Below, in pieces: positions 24,721-31,552 of a DNA stretch of 64,000 bases. The stretch is from Candidatus Microbacterium colombiense (GTDB lineage Bacteria > Actinomycetota > Actinomycetes > Actinomycetales > Microbacteriaceae), in contig CP119308.1 in the NCBI GenBank assembly GCA_029203165.1, positions 3,652,309 to 3,716,308 on the forward strand. Direction: 5' to 3'. The notes under the pieces are model-generated. The model saw nothing but the letters and a program-made list of their open reading frames with translations. It did no database searches and was not told the origin of the DNA. The position numbers and the translations under genes were made by a program. Position 1 is the first letter of the stretch; the number at the start of each line of letters is the position of its first letter.

Positions 24721-25566
24721 ATGCGCTTGGCCACCTGGAACGTCAACTCCATCCGCACTCGTGTCACCCGCACCGTCGAGTTCGCCGTGCGCGAAGACAT
24801 CGACGTGCTGGCGATGCAGGAGATCAAGTGCAAGCCCGAGCAGTTCCCCTACGGACCGTTCGAAGAGGCCGGGTACCACGTCGAGGTGCACGGACTGAAT
24901 CAATGGAACGGCGTCGCGATCGCGAGTCGCCTGCCCGTCACCGACGTGCGCACGGCGTTCGACGGCATGCCCGGTTTCGCCAAGGGCCATGAGGGGCCGG
25001 ATGCTCCGCTCGAAGCGCGTGCGCTCGGCGTGATGGTCGACGGCGTGCGCGTGTGGAGCCTGTACGTACCGAACGGCCGATCGCTCGACGACCCGCACTA
25101 TGCCTACAAGCTGCACTGGCTCGAAGCTCTGAAGAATTCCACGGCGGCCGAGCTGTCGGCGAACCCCGACCTGCCGCTGGCCCTGGTCGGCGACTTCAAC
25201 ATCATCCCGTTCGACAAGGACAACGGCGATCCCGACATCGTCGAGGGCGTCTCGACCCACGTCTCCCCGGCCGAGCGCCAGGCGTTCTTCGCGTTCCAGG
25301 ATGCGGGCCTCACCGACGTGGTGCGCCCGCTGCTGCCTGAGGGCTTCACGTACTGGGATTACCAGCGGCTCAAGTTCCCTCGCAACGAGGGCGTGCGCAT
25401 CGACTTCGTGCTGGGCTCGCGAACGCTGTCCGAGGCCGTGCGGGGTGCGTCGATCCACCGCGACGAGCGCAAGGGCGAGCAGCCGAGCGACCACGTGCCG
25501 GTGGTGGTGGACCTCGACTTCGGCGGCGCTGATGACGACGACGACATGCCGATGATCTTCTCGTGA
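24721..25566 (+). CDS. xth: Exodeoxyribonuclease III (AP endonuclease family)
   Basis: A 281-residue member of the exonuclease III/APE1 family that repairs abasic sites and removes 3' blocking groups. All catalytic motifs are visible in order: TWNVNSIRTR (Asn), MQEIKC (metal Glu), YVPNGR (Tyr), VGDFNIIP (Asp/Asn), VRIDFVLGS (Asp) and SDHVPVVVDL (His). The tail ends in an acidic DDDDMPMIFS stretch. It is divergent from pyrE; the HAD phosphatase follows 33 bp downstream and may be co-transcribed. Confidence 0.94.
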   Translation: MRLATWNVNSIRTRVTRTVEFAVREDIDVLAMQEIKCKPEQFPYGPFEEAGYHVEVHGLNQWNGVAIASRLPVTDVRTAFDGMPGFAKGHEGPDAPLEARALGVMVDGVRVWSLYVPNGRSLDDPHYAYKLHWLEALKNSTAAELSANPDLPLALVGDFNIIPFDKDNGDPDIVEGVSTHVSPAERQAFFAFQDAGLTDVVRPLLPEGFTYWDYQRLKFPRNEGVRIDFVLGSRTLSEAVRGASIHRDERKGEQPSDHVPVVVDLDFGGADDDDDMPMIFS

Positions 25567-25599
25567 GCACGCTCTTCTCGTGACTCCCGGAACGCAGCC

Positions 25600-26409
25600 A
25601 TGACGGTCCGCCTGATCGCCACGGATCTCGACGGCACGCTGCTCGACCCGTCCTCGGCTGTCACCGCCCGCACCCGCGCCGCTCTCGACGCGGCGCGCAG
25701 CCGCGGCATCCATGTGGTTCCGGTCACTGCCCGGCAGCCCATCGGCCTGCGGGCGATCGCCGGAGATGCGGCCTTCGACGGCTGGGCGCTGTGCAGCAAC
25801 GGCGCCTATGCGATCCACCTCACCGATGCACGGATGCTGTTCGCCGAAGAACTGCCGGCAGAGACCATCCGCACCCTCGCCGAGGCGCTGCGAGCGAGCA
25901 TCCCCGGCCTGCTCTTCGCCAGCGTTCGCGAGGGTGGCGAGACGTTCGTGGCCCAGCATGGCTACGCCGAGATCGCCGACCTCAGCGACCACAAGCGTGA
26001 TCCGAAGACCATGGGCGGGGTGCCGCTCGAGCAGGTGCTCGCCGCTCCCAGCCTGAAGTTCGTGATCCGGCATCCCGAGCTCGCTCCCGCTGCGCTCTTC
26101 GACACGCTGCGATCACTGGGTATCACCGGCTTCGAGGCGACATTGTCGGGCGCTCCCTTCGTCGAGGTCATGGCCGAGGGCGTGACCAAGGCCACCGGCC
26201 TCGCCCGCCTCTGCGCGCACCTCGGTGTCGATCGTGCTGACGTCGTCGCCTTCGGCGATGCCCTCAACGACGTCGAGATGCTGCGCTGGGCAGGGCTCGG
26301 CGTCGCCATGGCCGACGCCGAGCCGGTCGTGCAGGATGCCGCCGACGAGACGACCGCATCGAACGCCGATGACGGCGTCGCCCGGGTGATCGAGCGGCTT
26401 CTCGGCTGA
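25600..26409 (+). CDS. Cof-type HAD-IIB phosphatase
   Basis: A 269-residue HAD hydrolase: motif I IATDLDGTLLDPSS (nucleophile Asp), motif II PVTAR, IIB cap in the middle, and motif III/IV GVTKATGLARL plus VVAFGDALNDVEML. Cof-type enzymes dephosphorylate sugar phosphates, FMN or pyridoxal phosphate; the substrate is not predictable. It is the last gene with typical genome composition before the accessory island. Confidence 0.88.
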   Translation: MTVRLIATDLDGTLLDPSSAVTARTRAALDAARSRGIHVVPVTARQPIGLRAIAGDAAFDGWALCSNGAYAIHLTDARMLFAEELPAETIRTLAEALRASIPGLLFASVREGGETFVAQHGYAEIADLSDHKRDPKTMGGVPLEQVLAAPSLKFVIRHPELAPAALFDTLRSLGITGFEATLSGAPFVEVMAEGVTKATGLARLCAHLGVDRADVVAFGDALNDVEMLRWAGLGVAMADAEPVVQDAADETTASNADDGVARVIERLLG

Positions 26410-26431
26410 GGCGCTACGAGATCAGGCAGCC

Positions 26432-26905
26432 TCAGGGCATCGCTCGCGCGTGTACCCAGACGGTTCGCGTGAACTCCCAACCGAGGGTTCTCTCTCGAGG
26501 CGAGCGCCCGCACGAGTACTCGACCCCGTATTCGTCGCCCCACGGGCTGCCGTCGTATGGGCACCGATACTCTTCACGGTCGTTCGGTATCGCCCAGTAT
26601 TCTCGGGCGAAGACGTAGAGGGACGGCGGCTCGTACGGCTCGAGAATCGGAAGCGCGTCCAGCGGTGGCAGCTCCATGTCCAGCGCGACGCTGTCTCCCC
26701 AGGGAACTGCGAGACGTGCGTCCATTCCCGCCGGCAGTCTCCGCGCACACGCAGACAACAGCTCAAGGCTCGCGTTGGCATCGAATCCCGCTTCGGGTGT
26801 CTCGCCGAGAATCTCGTCGAGGTGGTCGGCGACGAACAGACGCGTCGCCGAGTCGAGCGTCGCGACGCTGCGCGCTACCCATTCCGAGACACGTCGCTCA
26901 TTCAC
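26432..26905 (-). CDS. Hypothetical protein of the accessory island
   Basis: A 157-residue soluble protein (GTG start at 26905; an ATG at 26926 would overlap the upstream gene). Not recognised. Features: an N-terminal helical region with WVARSVATLDSATRLFVADH, a beta-rich centre (PLDALPILEPYEPPSLYVF), a Cys pair in CPYDGSPWGDEYGVEYSC, and a short C-terminal strand. It is downstream of the first DUF4279 copy on the same strand with a gap of about 20 bp, so is probably co-expressed with it. Size and company suggest an immunity-type protein, but this is inference. Confidence 0.5.
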   Translation of the reverse strand: MNERRVSEWVARSVATLDSATRLFVADHLDEILGETPEAGFDANASLELLSACARRLPAGMDARLAVPWGDSVALDMELPPLDALPILEPYEPPSLYVFAREYWAIPNDREEYRCPYDGSPWGDEYGVEYSCGRSPRERTLGWEFTRTVWVHARAMP

Positions 26906-26922
26906 AAGCGAGCCTCCGTCCG

Positions 26923-27381
26923 TCACGCAGGGGCCTCGCAGGGATCGTCACGATACTGGTCGGCGTCAAGGGATGCGTCGATGGATGCGAGAAGCGTGAG
27001 CCATCGGCGGTCGACGTTGAACCCGATCTCAGCCGCCGGGTTCGAGACTTGTTGGACGATCTGAACCGAGCAGATCAGTTCGGGTTGCGATGCGATCCTG
27101 TCGGCGATCCGTTCCACGTGCCCATACAGCCCGTCGAGGCTGCGCTGCACCGATAGTCCGTGACCGGCCGATGAGTACCGCGTCCAGGAACTGGCTCGCC
27201 GTGGACGCTCCATGACCATTCGAGGCCTTCTGAACATCTCCCCGACCGACCATCCCTCATCAGCATCCTCCCCCGTGATGCGAGTGATGTCCGCAAGACT
27301 GAGAGTCTCGCTCGCGATATTGAAATAGGCGAGACTCACACCGATTCGAACGGTCCCGTGCGGGGAATACTTCGCGTTCAT
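26923..27381 (-). CDS. DUF4279 protein, copy 1
   Basis: A 152-residue soluble protein of the DUF4279 type (SLADITRITGEDADEGWSVG pattern). It is one of three paralogues here; by eye about 85-90 percent identical to copy 2 (30052) and clearly related to copy 3 (31053), differing mainly in the first 15 residues, at KY/TQ/TK after the start and around the RRPRMVMERP segment. The ATG at 27381 follows GGGAGGG at 7 nt. DUF4279 has no proven biochemical activity; I infer an immunity-type role from the cluster. Lower GC than the flanking chromosome. Confidence 0.7.
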   Translation of the reverse strand: MNAKYSPHGTVRIGVSLAYFNIASETLSLADITRITGEDADEGWSVGEMFRRPRMVMERPRRASSWTRYSSAGHGLSVQRSLDGLYGHVERIADRIASQPELICSVQIVQQVSNPAAEIGFNVDRRWLTLLASIDASLDADQYRDDPCEAPA

Positions 27382-27388
27382 GCTTCGG

Positions 27389-27430
27389 CCCTCCCAAGGA
27401 CTGAATGTCACTATCAGCACTCCGATGCTG
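27389..27430 (-). promoter_or_regulatory. Shared leader box of DUF4279 copy 1
   Basis: A leader (on the plus strand CCCTCCCAAGGACTGAATGT followed by ATCAGCACTCC) that recurs upstream of copies 2 and 3. It holds the GGGAGGG ribosome site and possibly the promoter. Confidence 0.5.
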
Positions 27431-27467
27431 TTCGATAGATTCACGCGCCTGCTTTACTGACGCAGAG

Positions 27468-27935
27468 CTACTCAGCGCCTCTCTTGGTGATCCATGCCAC
27501 CTGGTCATCCTTCGCATCCTCCGGGTTTGCCACGCCATCCAGGATGAGTTCGATCCGATATTCACCCTCCCCGAACTCCCACACCTTGAGAGCCCAGGTT
27601 GCTTTGCATATTTCACCATCTGGCATCAGAATCAAGAGGGAGGTTGCCTGCTTCCCGACCTGCCAGGTGCCACTTACTGTCACTGGGTCATCCCAGGCAA
27701 GATCGTCGATTGTAGCTGCACCGGTTGGAGCGCAGAGCAGATTAGCTGGCCACGACTCGGCAAGGAACGCTCCATCGTCGCTCATCGACAGAGTTGCGCC
27801 TTTGTCTGCTCCTTCCAGATCCCACGTCCCTGAGACATCGGCTGTTGTCAGGTGTTCTGCTTCAGACTGCATTGCGCATCCGCCCAAGAAAAGTAGAACA
27901 AACGATGCGCAACCGTTGCGCTTGCCTTACGCCAT
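27468..27935 (-). pseudogene. Lipoprotein gene with a stop at codon 3
   Basis: The longest ordinary frame (27468-27887, TTG start, 139 residues) begins inside a lipobox (LGGC). Reading further upstream in the same frame gives KRNGCASFVLLFLGGCAMQ, a convincing lipoprotein signal peptide, but no start codon is available: the frame reads ATG GCG TAA at 27935-27927 just before it. The simplest reading is a nonsense change at codon 3 of a secreted lipoprotein. The mature part (about 130 residues, SGTWDLEGADKGATLSMSDDG, LLCAPTG, EICKATW) is beta-rich with two Cys and not recognised. Restart at TTG would lose export. Confidence 0.5.
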
Positions 27936-27966
27936 CTCTTCAGCATTCCGTCGCCATCCCATCGCC

Positions 27967-28335
27967 TCAGATGACGCAAACCTGAAGCGAGTCGGTGTCA
28001 TACGGGGAGCGGATGGCCCGCGCGAGGTCGTCGCGATACACCTCGAGCTCGTCGACGACACCATCGACGACGTGTAGAAGCAGGTGCACCTGAACGCCGT
28101 CATCGTCGGGATAGCTCGCTTCGATAGAGATACGACGGACCACAGGTGCGGTGCCGGGGACTCTCGTGGCGATGCGCAGACTTCCGTCTTCGTCGAGGGA
28201 TACGACACGAGCGTCGCGCAACTGGTCATGAACCTGCACCCTTCCAGGAAAGTCGTGTCGGAGCAGACGGTGGATGAGAGCATCCTCCCGTTCGGTCATT
28301 CGACGAAACCCTGTTGCCTCACTGTCAAGGAACAT
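27967..28335 (-). CDS. DUF6984-like protein
   Basis: A 122-residue protein with the pattern of DUF6984: FRRMTEREDALIHRLLRHDFPG at the N-terminus, QLRDARVVSLDEDGSL, and ISIEASYPDDDGVQVHLLLH near the end followed by a VDELEVYRDD strand. The family is uncharacterised. The ATG at 28335 is chosen over 28299 because the FRRM segment belongs to the family pattern and because this ATG overlaps the stop of the upstream membrane gene by 11 bp, implying coupling. Confidence 0.6.
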   Translation of the reverse strand: MFLDSEATGFRRMTEREDALIHRLLRHDFPGRVQVHDQLRDARVVSLDEDGSLRIATRVPGTAPVVRRISIEASYPDDDGVQVHLLLHVVDGVVDELEVYRDDLARAIRSPYDTDSLQVCVI

Positions 28336-28801
28336 CGTAGATACCCGCCTCTGTCCTAGCCAAGTGGCTTTCGAGGGCCCGCTCCCTCGTGGCTGGCAAT
28401 TCCAGAGCGATGAGGCACATCGCGCTTCCGAGAACGGCGAGTCCTCCGACCAGCGCAAGAGCCTGCCACCAATTCCATACGAGCAGATAGACCGCGACGA
28501 TGCCGACGAGGGCTCCGGCAGCGTTGGGGACGAGCACCTGTCGCATACGGGCACGACGGGATGCCGACGGTGCGTCGGAGCCCGATCGATCGAGGAGCCG
28601 GCACGTCAACGCCACCGGCGCTCCCCCGACCGCGAAGACGACGAACGTGCCGAGCAGCGGCCGGATGTGGTTTCCCCCAGATGGAGATGGAAACCAACCG
28701 TCGATCCACCAATAGCGAAGAAGCGCGACGATCGCGGCCGTCACGACCACGGCGCCAAGGAGCAGGAGCAACGTACCGGCTCGACTTCTCCCTCTCGACA
28801 T
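28325..28801 (-). CDS. Membrane protein A of the accessory island
   Basis: A 158-residue protein with about four hydrophobic segments (AGTLLLLLGAVVVTAAIVALL; LLGTFVVFAVGGAPVALTC; AAGALVGIVAVYLLVWNWW; ALALVGGLAVLGSAMCLIAL). Not recognised. The ATG at 28801 overlaps the stop of membrane protein B as TGATG, and its own 3' end overlaps the DUF6984-like gene, so the three are translationally coupled and probably function together. Confidence 0.55.
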   Translation of the reverse strand: MSRGRSRAGTLLLLLGAVVVTAAIVALLRYWWIDGWFPSPSGGNHIRPLLGTFVVFAVGGAPVALTCRLLDRSGSDAPSASRRARMRQVLVPNAAGALVGIVAVYLLVWNWWQALALVGGLAVLGSAMCLIALELPATRERALESHLARTEAGIYDVP

Positions 28802-29241
28802 CACCGGGCCTCTCCTCTTGACCGTCGCACGCCCCCGAAGAACTTCACCGCAACAAGCCCGAGACAGCCCCCAACGAGCGCGATCCCGATGAACGCAAGA
28901 ACCAGAGGGAACGACCAGACGAACAGAAAGCTGAGTAGCGAACACAAAGCAGGTCCGAGAAATACCCACACCGGCCAGGCTTCGAGCCGGCGCCTCCGCC
29001 ATAGAAGCATCAGCAAGCTCAAGCCAGTGGGCACGATGGCCCCGAATACGAGGCTCACCGCGATCGAGTTCGCGAGGACGCCGCCCCGGCCGTCCGGGTC
29101 AGCGGTGCTCCAATCGAACCCGAAAGAGTTGAACGCGTACAAGTAACCGAAGACCGCTCCTGTCGCCGCGTTGACACCCGCCAACGCGATCGACGACCGG
29201 AGCCAGCGGATCTCGATGCGGGCGGACCGTGTTGAACTCAT
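28801..29241 (-). CDS. Membrane protein B of the accessory island
   Basis: A 146-residue protein with about four membrane segments (SIALAGVNAATGAVFGYLYA; SIAVSLVFGAIVPTGLSLLML; WPVWVFLGPALCSLLSFLFVW; LVLAFIGIALVGGCLGLVAV). Not recognised; similar in size and layout to membrane protein A, so an A/B pair in one membrane complex is possible, though no clear sequence similarity is seen. The ATG at 29241 is chosen over an upstream in-frame ATG at 29292. Confidence 0.55.
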   Translation of the reverse strand: MSSTRSARIEIRWLRSSIALAGVNAATGAVFGYLYAFNSFGFDWSTADPDGRGGVLANSIAVSLVFGAIVPTGLSLLMLLWRRRRLEAWPVWVFLGPALCSLLSFLFVWSFPLVLAFIGIALVGGCLGLVAVKFFGGVRRSRGEAR

Positions 29242-29316
29242 ACGGTCACCTTCGCAGTTGTGATGCGCTCGAGTTCCGCGCCGTGCCGCCACGGCGACAC
29301 AGTTGACCGCGCGTGG

Positions 29317-29979
29317 TCAGATGCCAGGAGATCCCGATACACGATTCTCGTCCACCTCCCCGAACTCCGCCTGCGTGCGCGTGAGGGAAGCCAACAGCGA
29401 GTCGGCCTTGTCGTCGATTGCCAAAAGCAGAAATGATTCTGCGTCGTAGATGGAATGGATGACGACTTGCACCTGACGTGCAAGCAGCGCGACTTCCGAT
29501 TCAGACAGCGGACCAACGGGAGGCCGAAATGCCTGACGGTCCCCGCTCCCGCAAACAAATGCGTTCAAGGGATACCCGGACGCGCCGGTTCGAATAAGGC
29601 CGGTCAGATCGCGGGGCTCCGAGTGTAGATCACCCCAACGGATGACCCTGTCGTCGATGAATGACGCACGATCGAGTCCGGGGTCGCCACGACGCGCGAG
29701 ATCGTCATCGACGACGAGGATGCCATCGGCGCGTGTGGACAGTTCCCGCAGAACACGGCCGAGAAAACGATCCGCACCGCCGATTCGTGCGGATTGCGAG
29801 AATTTGCTCACATCTACCCTCGATTGCCCCTGAGGCACGATCGCGTATGCCTGGACGCGATCTGTGTCGATCCGCGTCGCCACTTGCGTGGCAAGGCGCG
29901 AGCCCTGCTCCAGGGAATCCCTCGACCAGTCGGAGCACTGACCTCGTGGAACCAGGGCCAATCTCACCTCAGCGTCCAT
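29317..29979 (-). CDS. Hypothetical protein of the accessory island
   Basis: A 220-residue soluble protein without signal or membrane helix, not recognised. It begins MDAEVRLALVPRGQCSDWSR and contains ADGILVVDDDLARRGDPGL, SFIDDRVIRWGDLHSE and a C-terminal SEVALLARQVQVVIHSIYDA segment typical of an alternating helix/strand fold. GC and codon use are closer to average than in the genes around 30.6 kb. It is the first gene of the run ending at 26432 apart from DUF4279 copy 2 upstream. Confidence 0.5.
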   Translation of the reverse strand: MDAEVRLALVPRGQCSDWSRDSLEQGSRLATQVATRIDTDRVQAYAIVPQGQSRVDVSKFSQSARIGGADRFLGRVLRELSTRADGILVVDDDLARRGDPGLDRASFIDDRVIRWGDLHSEPRDLTGLIRTGASGYPLNAFVCGSGDRQAFRPPVGPLSESEVALLARQVQVVIHSIYDAESFLLLAIDDKADSLLASLTRTQAEFGEVDENRVSGSPGI

Positions 29980-30051
29980 GTAAACACCACCGATCTAGGA
30001 AGAAGATCGCTCGCCGCATACGAGCTTCATCGAAACGTCTGCTGCTTCCTG

Positions 30052-30510
30052 TCATCCATGGGAATCGCTGGGATCATCACGATATTGATCGACGTCAAGC
30101 GATGCGTCTATGGATGCGAGAAGCGTGAGCCATCGACGATCGACGTTGAACCCGATCTCAGCCGCCGGGTTCGAGACGTACTGGACGATCTGAACCGAGC
30201 AGATCAGTTCGTGTTGAGATGCGACCCTGTCGGCGATCCGTTCCACATGCCCATACAGCCCGTCCAGGCTGAGCTGCACCGATAGTCCGTACCCGGCCGA
30301 CGAGTACCTTGTCCAGGTACTGGCTCGCCGTGGACGCTCGATGACCATTCGAGGCAGTCTGTACATCTCCCCGACCGACCATCCCTTATCGGCATCCTCC
30401 CCCGTGATGCGCGTGATGTCCGCGAGACTGAGAGTCTCGCTCGCGATATTGAAATAGGCGAGGTTCATGCCGATTCGAGACGTCCCATGAGGCGACTGTG
30501 TGTCGTTCAT
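30052..30510 (-). CDS. DUF4279 protein, copy 2
   Basis: A 152-residue paralogue of copy 1 with near-identical core (SLADITRITGEDADKGWSVG, SLDGLYGHVERIADRVA, WLTLLASIDASLDVDQYRDD). Substitutions relative to copy 1 cluster at MYRLPRMVIE, ASTWTRY and QIVQYVSN. DNA identity extends through the start codon and leader, so this is a recent duplication of gene plus regulatory region. The two copies are now separated by about 2.7 kb of other small genes. Confidence 0.7.
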   Translation of the reverse strand: MNDTQSPHGTSRIGMNLAYFNIASETLSLADITRITGEDADKGWSVGEMYRLPRMVIERPRRASTWTRYSSAGYGLSVQLSLDGLYGHVERIADRVASQHELICSVQIVQYVSNPAAEIGFNVDRRWLTLLASIDASLDVDQYRDDPSDSHG

Positions 30511-30516
30511 ATTTCA

Positions 30517-30560
30517 CCCCTCCCGAGGACTGAATGTAGGTACCAGCACTCCGCTGCTGC
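30517..30560 (-). promoter_or_regulatory. Shared leader box of DUF4279 copy 2
   Basis: CCCCTCCCGAGGACTGAATG followed by TACCAGCACTCCGCTGCTG on the plus strand, closely matching the copy 1 leader. Confidence 0.5.
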
Positions 30561-30620
30561 CAAGGTTAGGAGAGACTCTGCGTTGTACATGTTGCTCTAC
30601 TCTGCTCCACCTGCAACGAT

Positions 30621-30854
30621 TCAGAAATTGCATATGTTCTTGAAGATCAGAAATGCACCAAACAACGCGAAAACACCGCCGACGAAGAAGATGTGCCACG
30701 GCGCAGAGCGATCACGCACGGCGTCGTCAGCTAACGGCTCTCCGTAAAGGAGCCTTAAGCCTGCATGAAAGAGTCGCGATGTCGCATTTCTCAAGAAAAT
30801 GAGAATCAATCCAACCAACGCCAACGCCGGCCCAATAAGGATTTCAGGGTTCAT
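30621..30854 (-). CDS. Small two-helix membrane protein
   Basis: A 77-residue protein (ATG at 30854; MNPEILIG) with two hydrophobic segments, LIGPALALVGLILIFL and FFVGGVFALFGAFLIF, separated by a charged loop RLLYGEPLADDAVRDRSAP. The layout is reminiscent of DUF6199-type proteins, not certain. The coding sequence is visibly AT-richer than the chromosome. GTGGAG lies upstream of the start. About 190 bp further upstream (30861-31052) contain no gene I can support. Confidence 0.45.
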   Translation of the reverse strand: MNPEILIGPALALVGLILIFLRNATSRLFHAGLRLLYGEPLADDAVRDRSAPWHIFFVGGVFALFGAFLIFKNICNF

Positions 30855-31052
30855 GTGCACTCCACCTAGAAACTACCTTTGATGCCCACAGCGCACCCGC
30901 CGCCGACACCATATTTAATGCCACCCGAAGATGTAACCACGTGACCGGCTCACCCGGCCGACCGGGAGGGCATGGCATCGCCCAGGAATATGCTCGCGTC
31001 CCTCATGATCGATATGTGAAAGTTGCTTCATGGACAGGCACCCTGACATGCG

Positions 31053-31487
31053 CTACCGATACTGGTCGACGTCAAGGGATGCAGGTATGGACGCGAGAAC
31101 GGTGAGCCAACGGTGATTTACGTTGAATCCGATCTCGGCCGTCGGGTTTGAGACATACTGAACGACCTGGAGTGAGCAGAACAACTCAGGCCGAGCCGAG
31201 ATCCTCTCGGCAATCCGTTCCACGTGCCCATAGAGCCCGTCGAGGCTGCCCTGCACTGATAGTCCGTACCCGGCCGATGAGTACCGCTTCCACGAGCTGA
31301 ATGTCCTCGGACGCTCGGCGAGCATCCCACGCCTTTGATACATTTCCCCGAGCGACCACCCCTCATCAGGTTCCTCGTGTGTGATGTTGATGATTTCCGC
31401 GAGGGTGAGAGTCTCACTCGTGACTCGAAAATACGCGAGACTTGAGCCGATTTGGACCGTCCCGTGAGGCGACTTCGTTCCGTTCAT
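31053..31487 (-). CDS. DUF4279 protein, copy 3
   Basis: A 144-residue, more diverged paralogue: TLAEIINITHEEPDEGWSLG and SLDGLYGHVERIAERISARP keep the family layout, the middle MYQRRGMLAERPRTFSSWKRY differs from copies 1 and 2, and the C-terminus stops at DQYR, 8 residues earlier. The leader box is conserved, so it belongs to the same duplicating series but split first. Gene order suggests the array grew from this end. Confidence 0.68.
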   Translation of the reverse strand: MNGTKSPHGTVQIGSSLAYFRVTSETLTLAEIINITHEEPDEGWSLGEMYQRRGMLAERPRTFSSWKRYSSAGYGLSVQGSLDGLYGHVERIAERISARPELFCSLQVVQYVSNPTAEIGFNVNHRWLTVLASIPASLDVDQYR

Positions 31488-31492
31488 TCTTT

Positions 31493-31530
31493 ACCCCTCC
31501 CAAGAACCAGATGTAGGTATCAGCACTCCA
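31493..31530 (-). promoter_or_regulatory. Shared leader box of DUF4279 copy 3
   Basis: ACCCCTCCCAAGAACCAG followed by ATGTAGGTATCAGCACTCC on the plus strand; a diverged but recognisable version of the copy 1 and 2 leaders. Confidence 0.45.
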
Positions 31531-31552
31531 CCGTGGCCTCGCGCGGGCCTTC

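Noticed and set aside
30861..31052. Possible gene remnant in the gap between the small membrane protein and DUF4279 copy 3
   Set aside because: Short frames exist (for example one ending IKYGVGGGCAVGIKGSF), but a stop interrupts them at once and none has a start, ribosome site or recognisable match.
26400..31550. Island boundaries as a prophage or integrative element
   Set aside because: No integrase, transposase, tRNA, direct repeats at the edges or phage structural gene could be seen.
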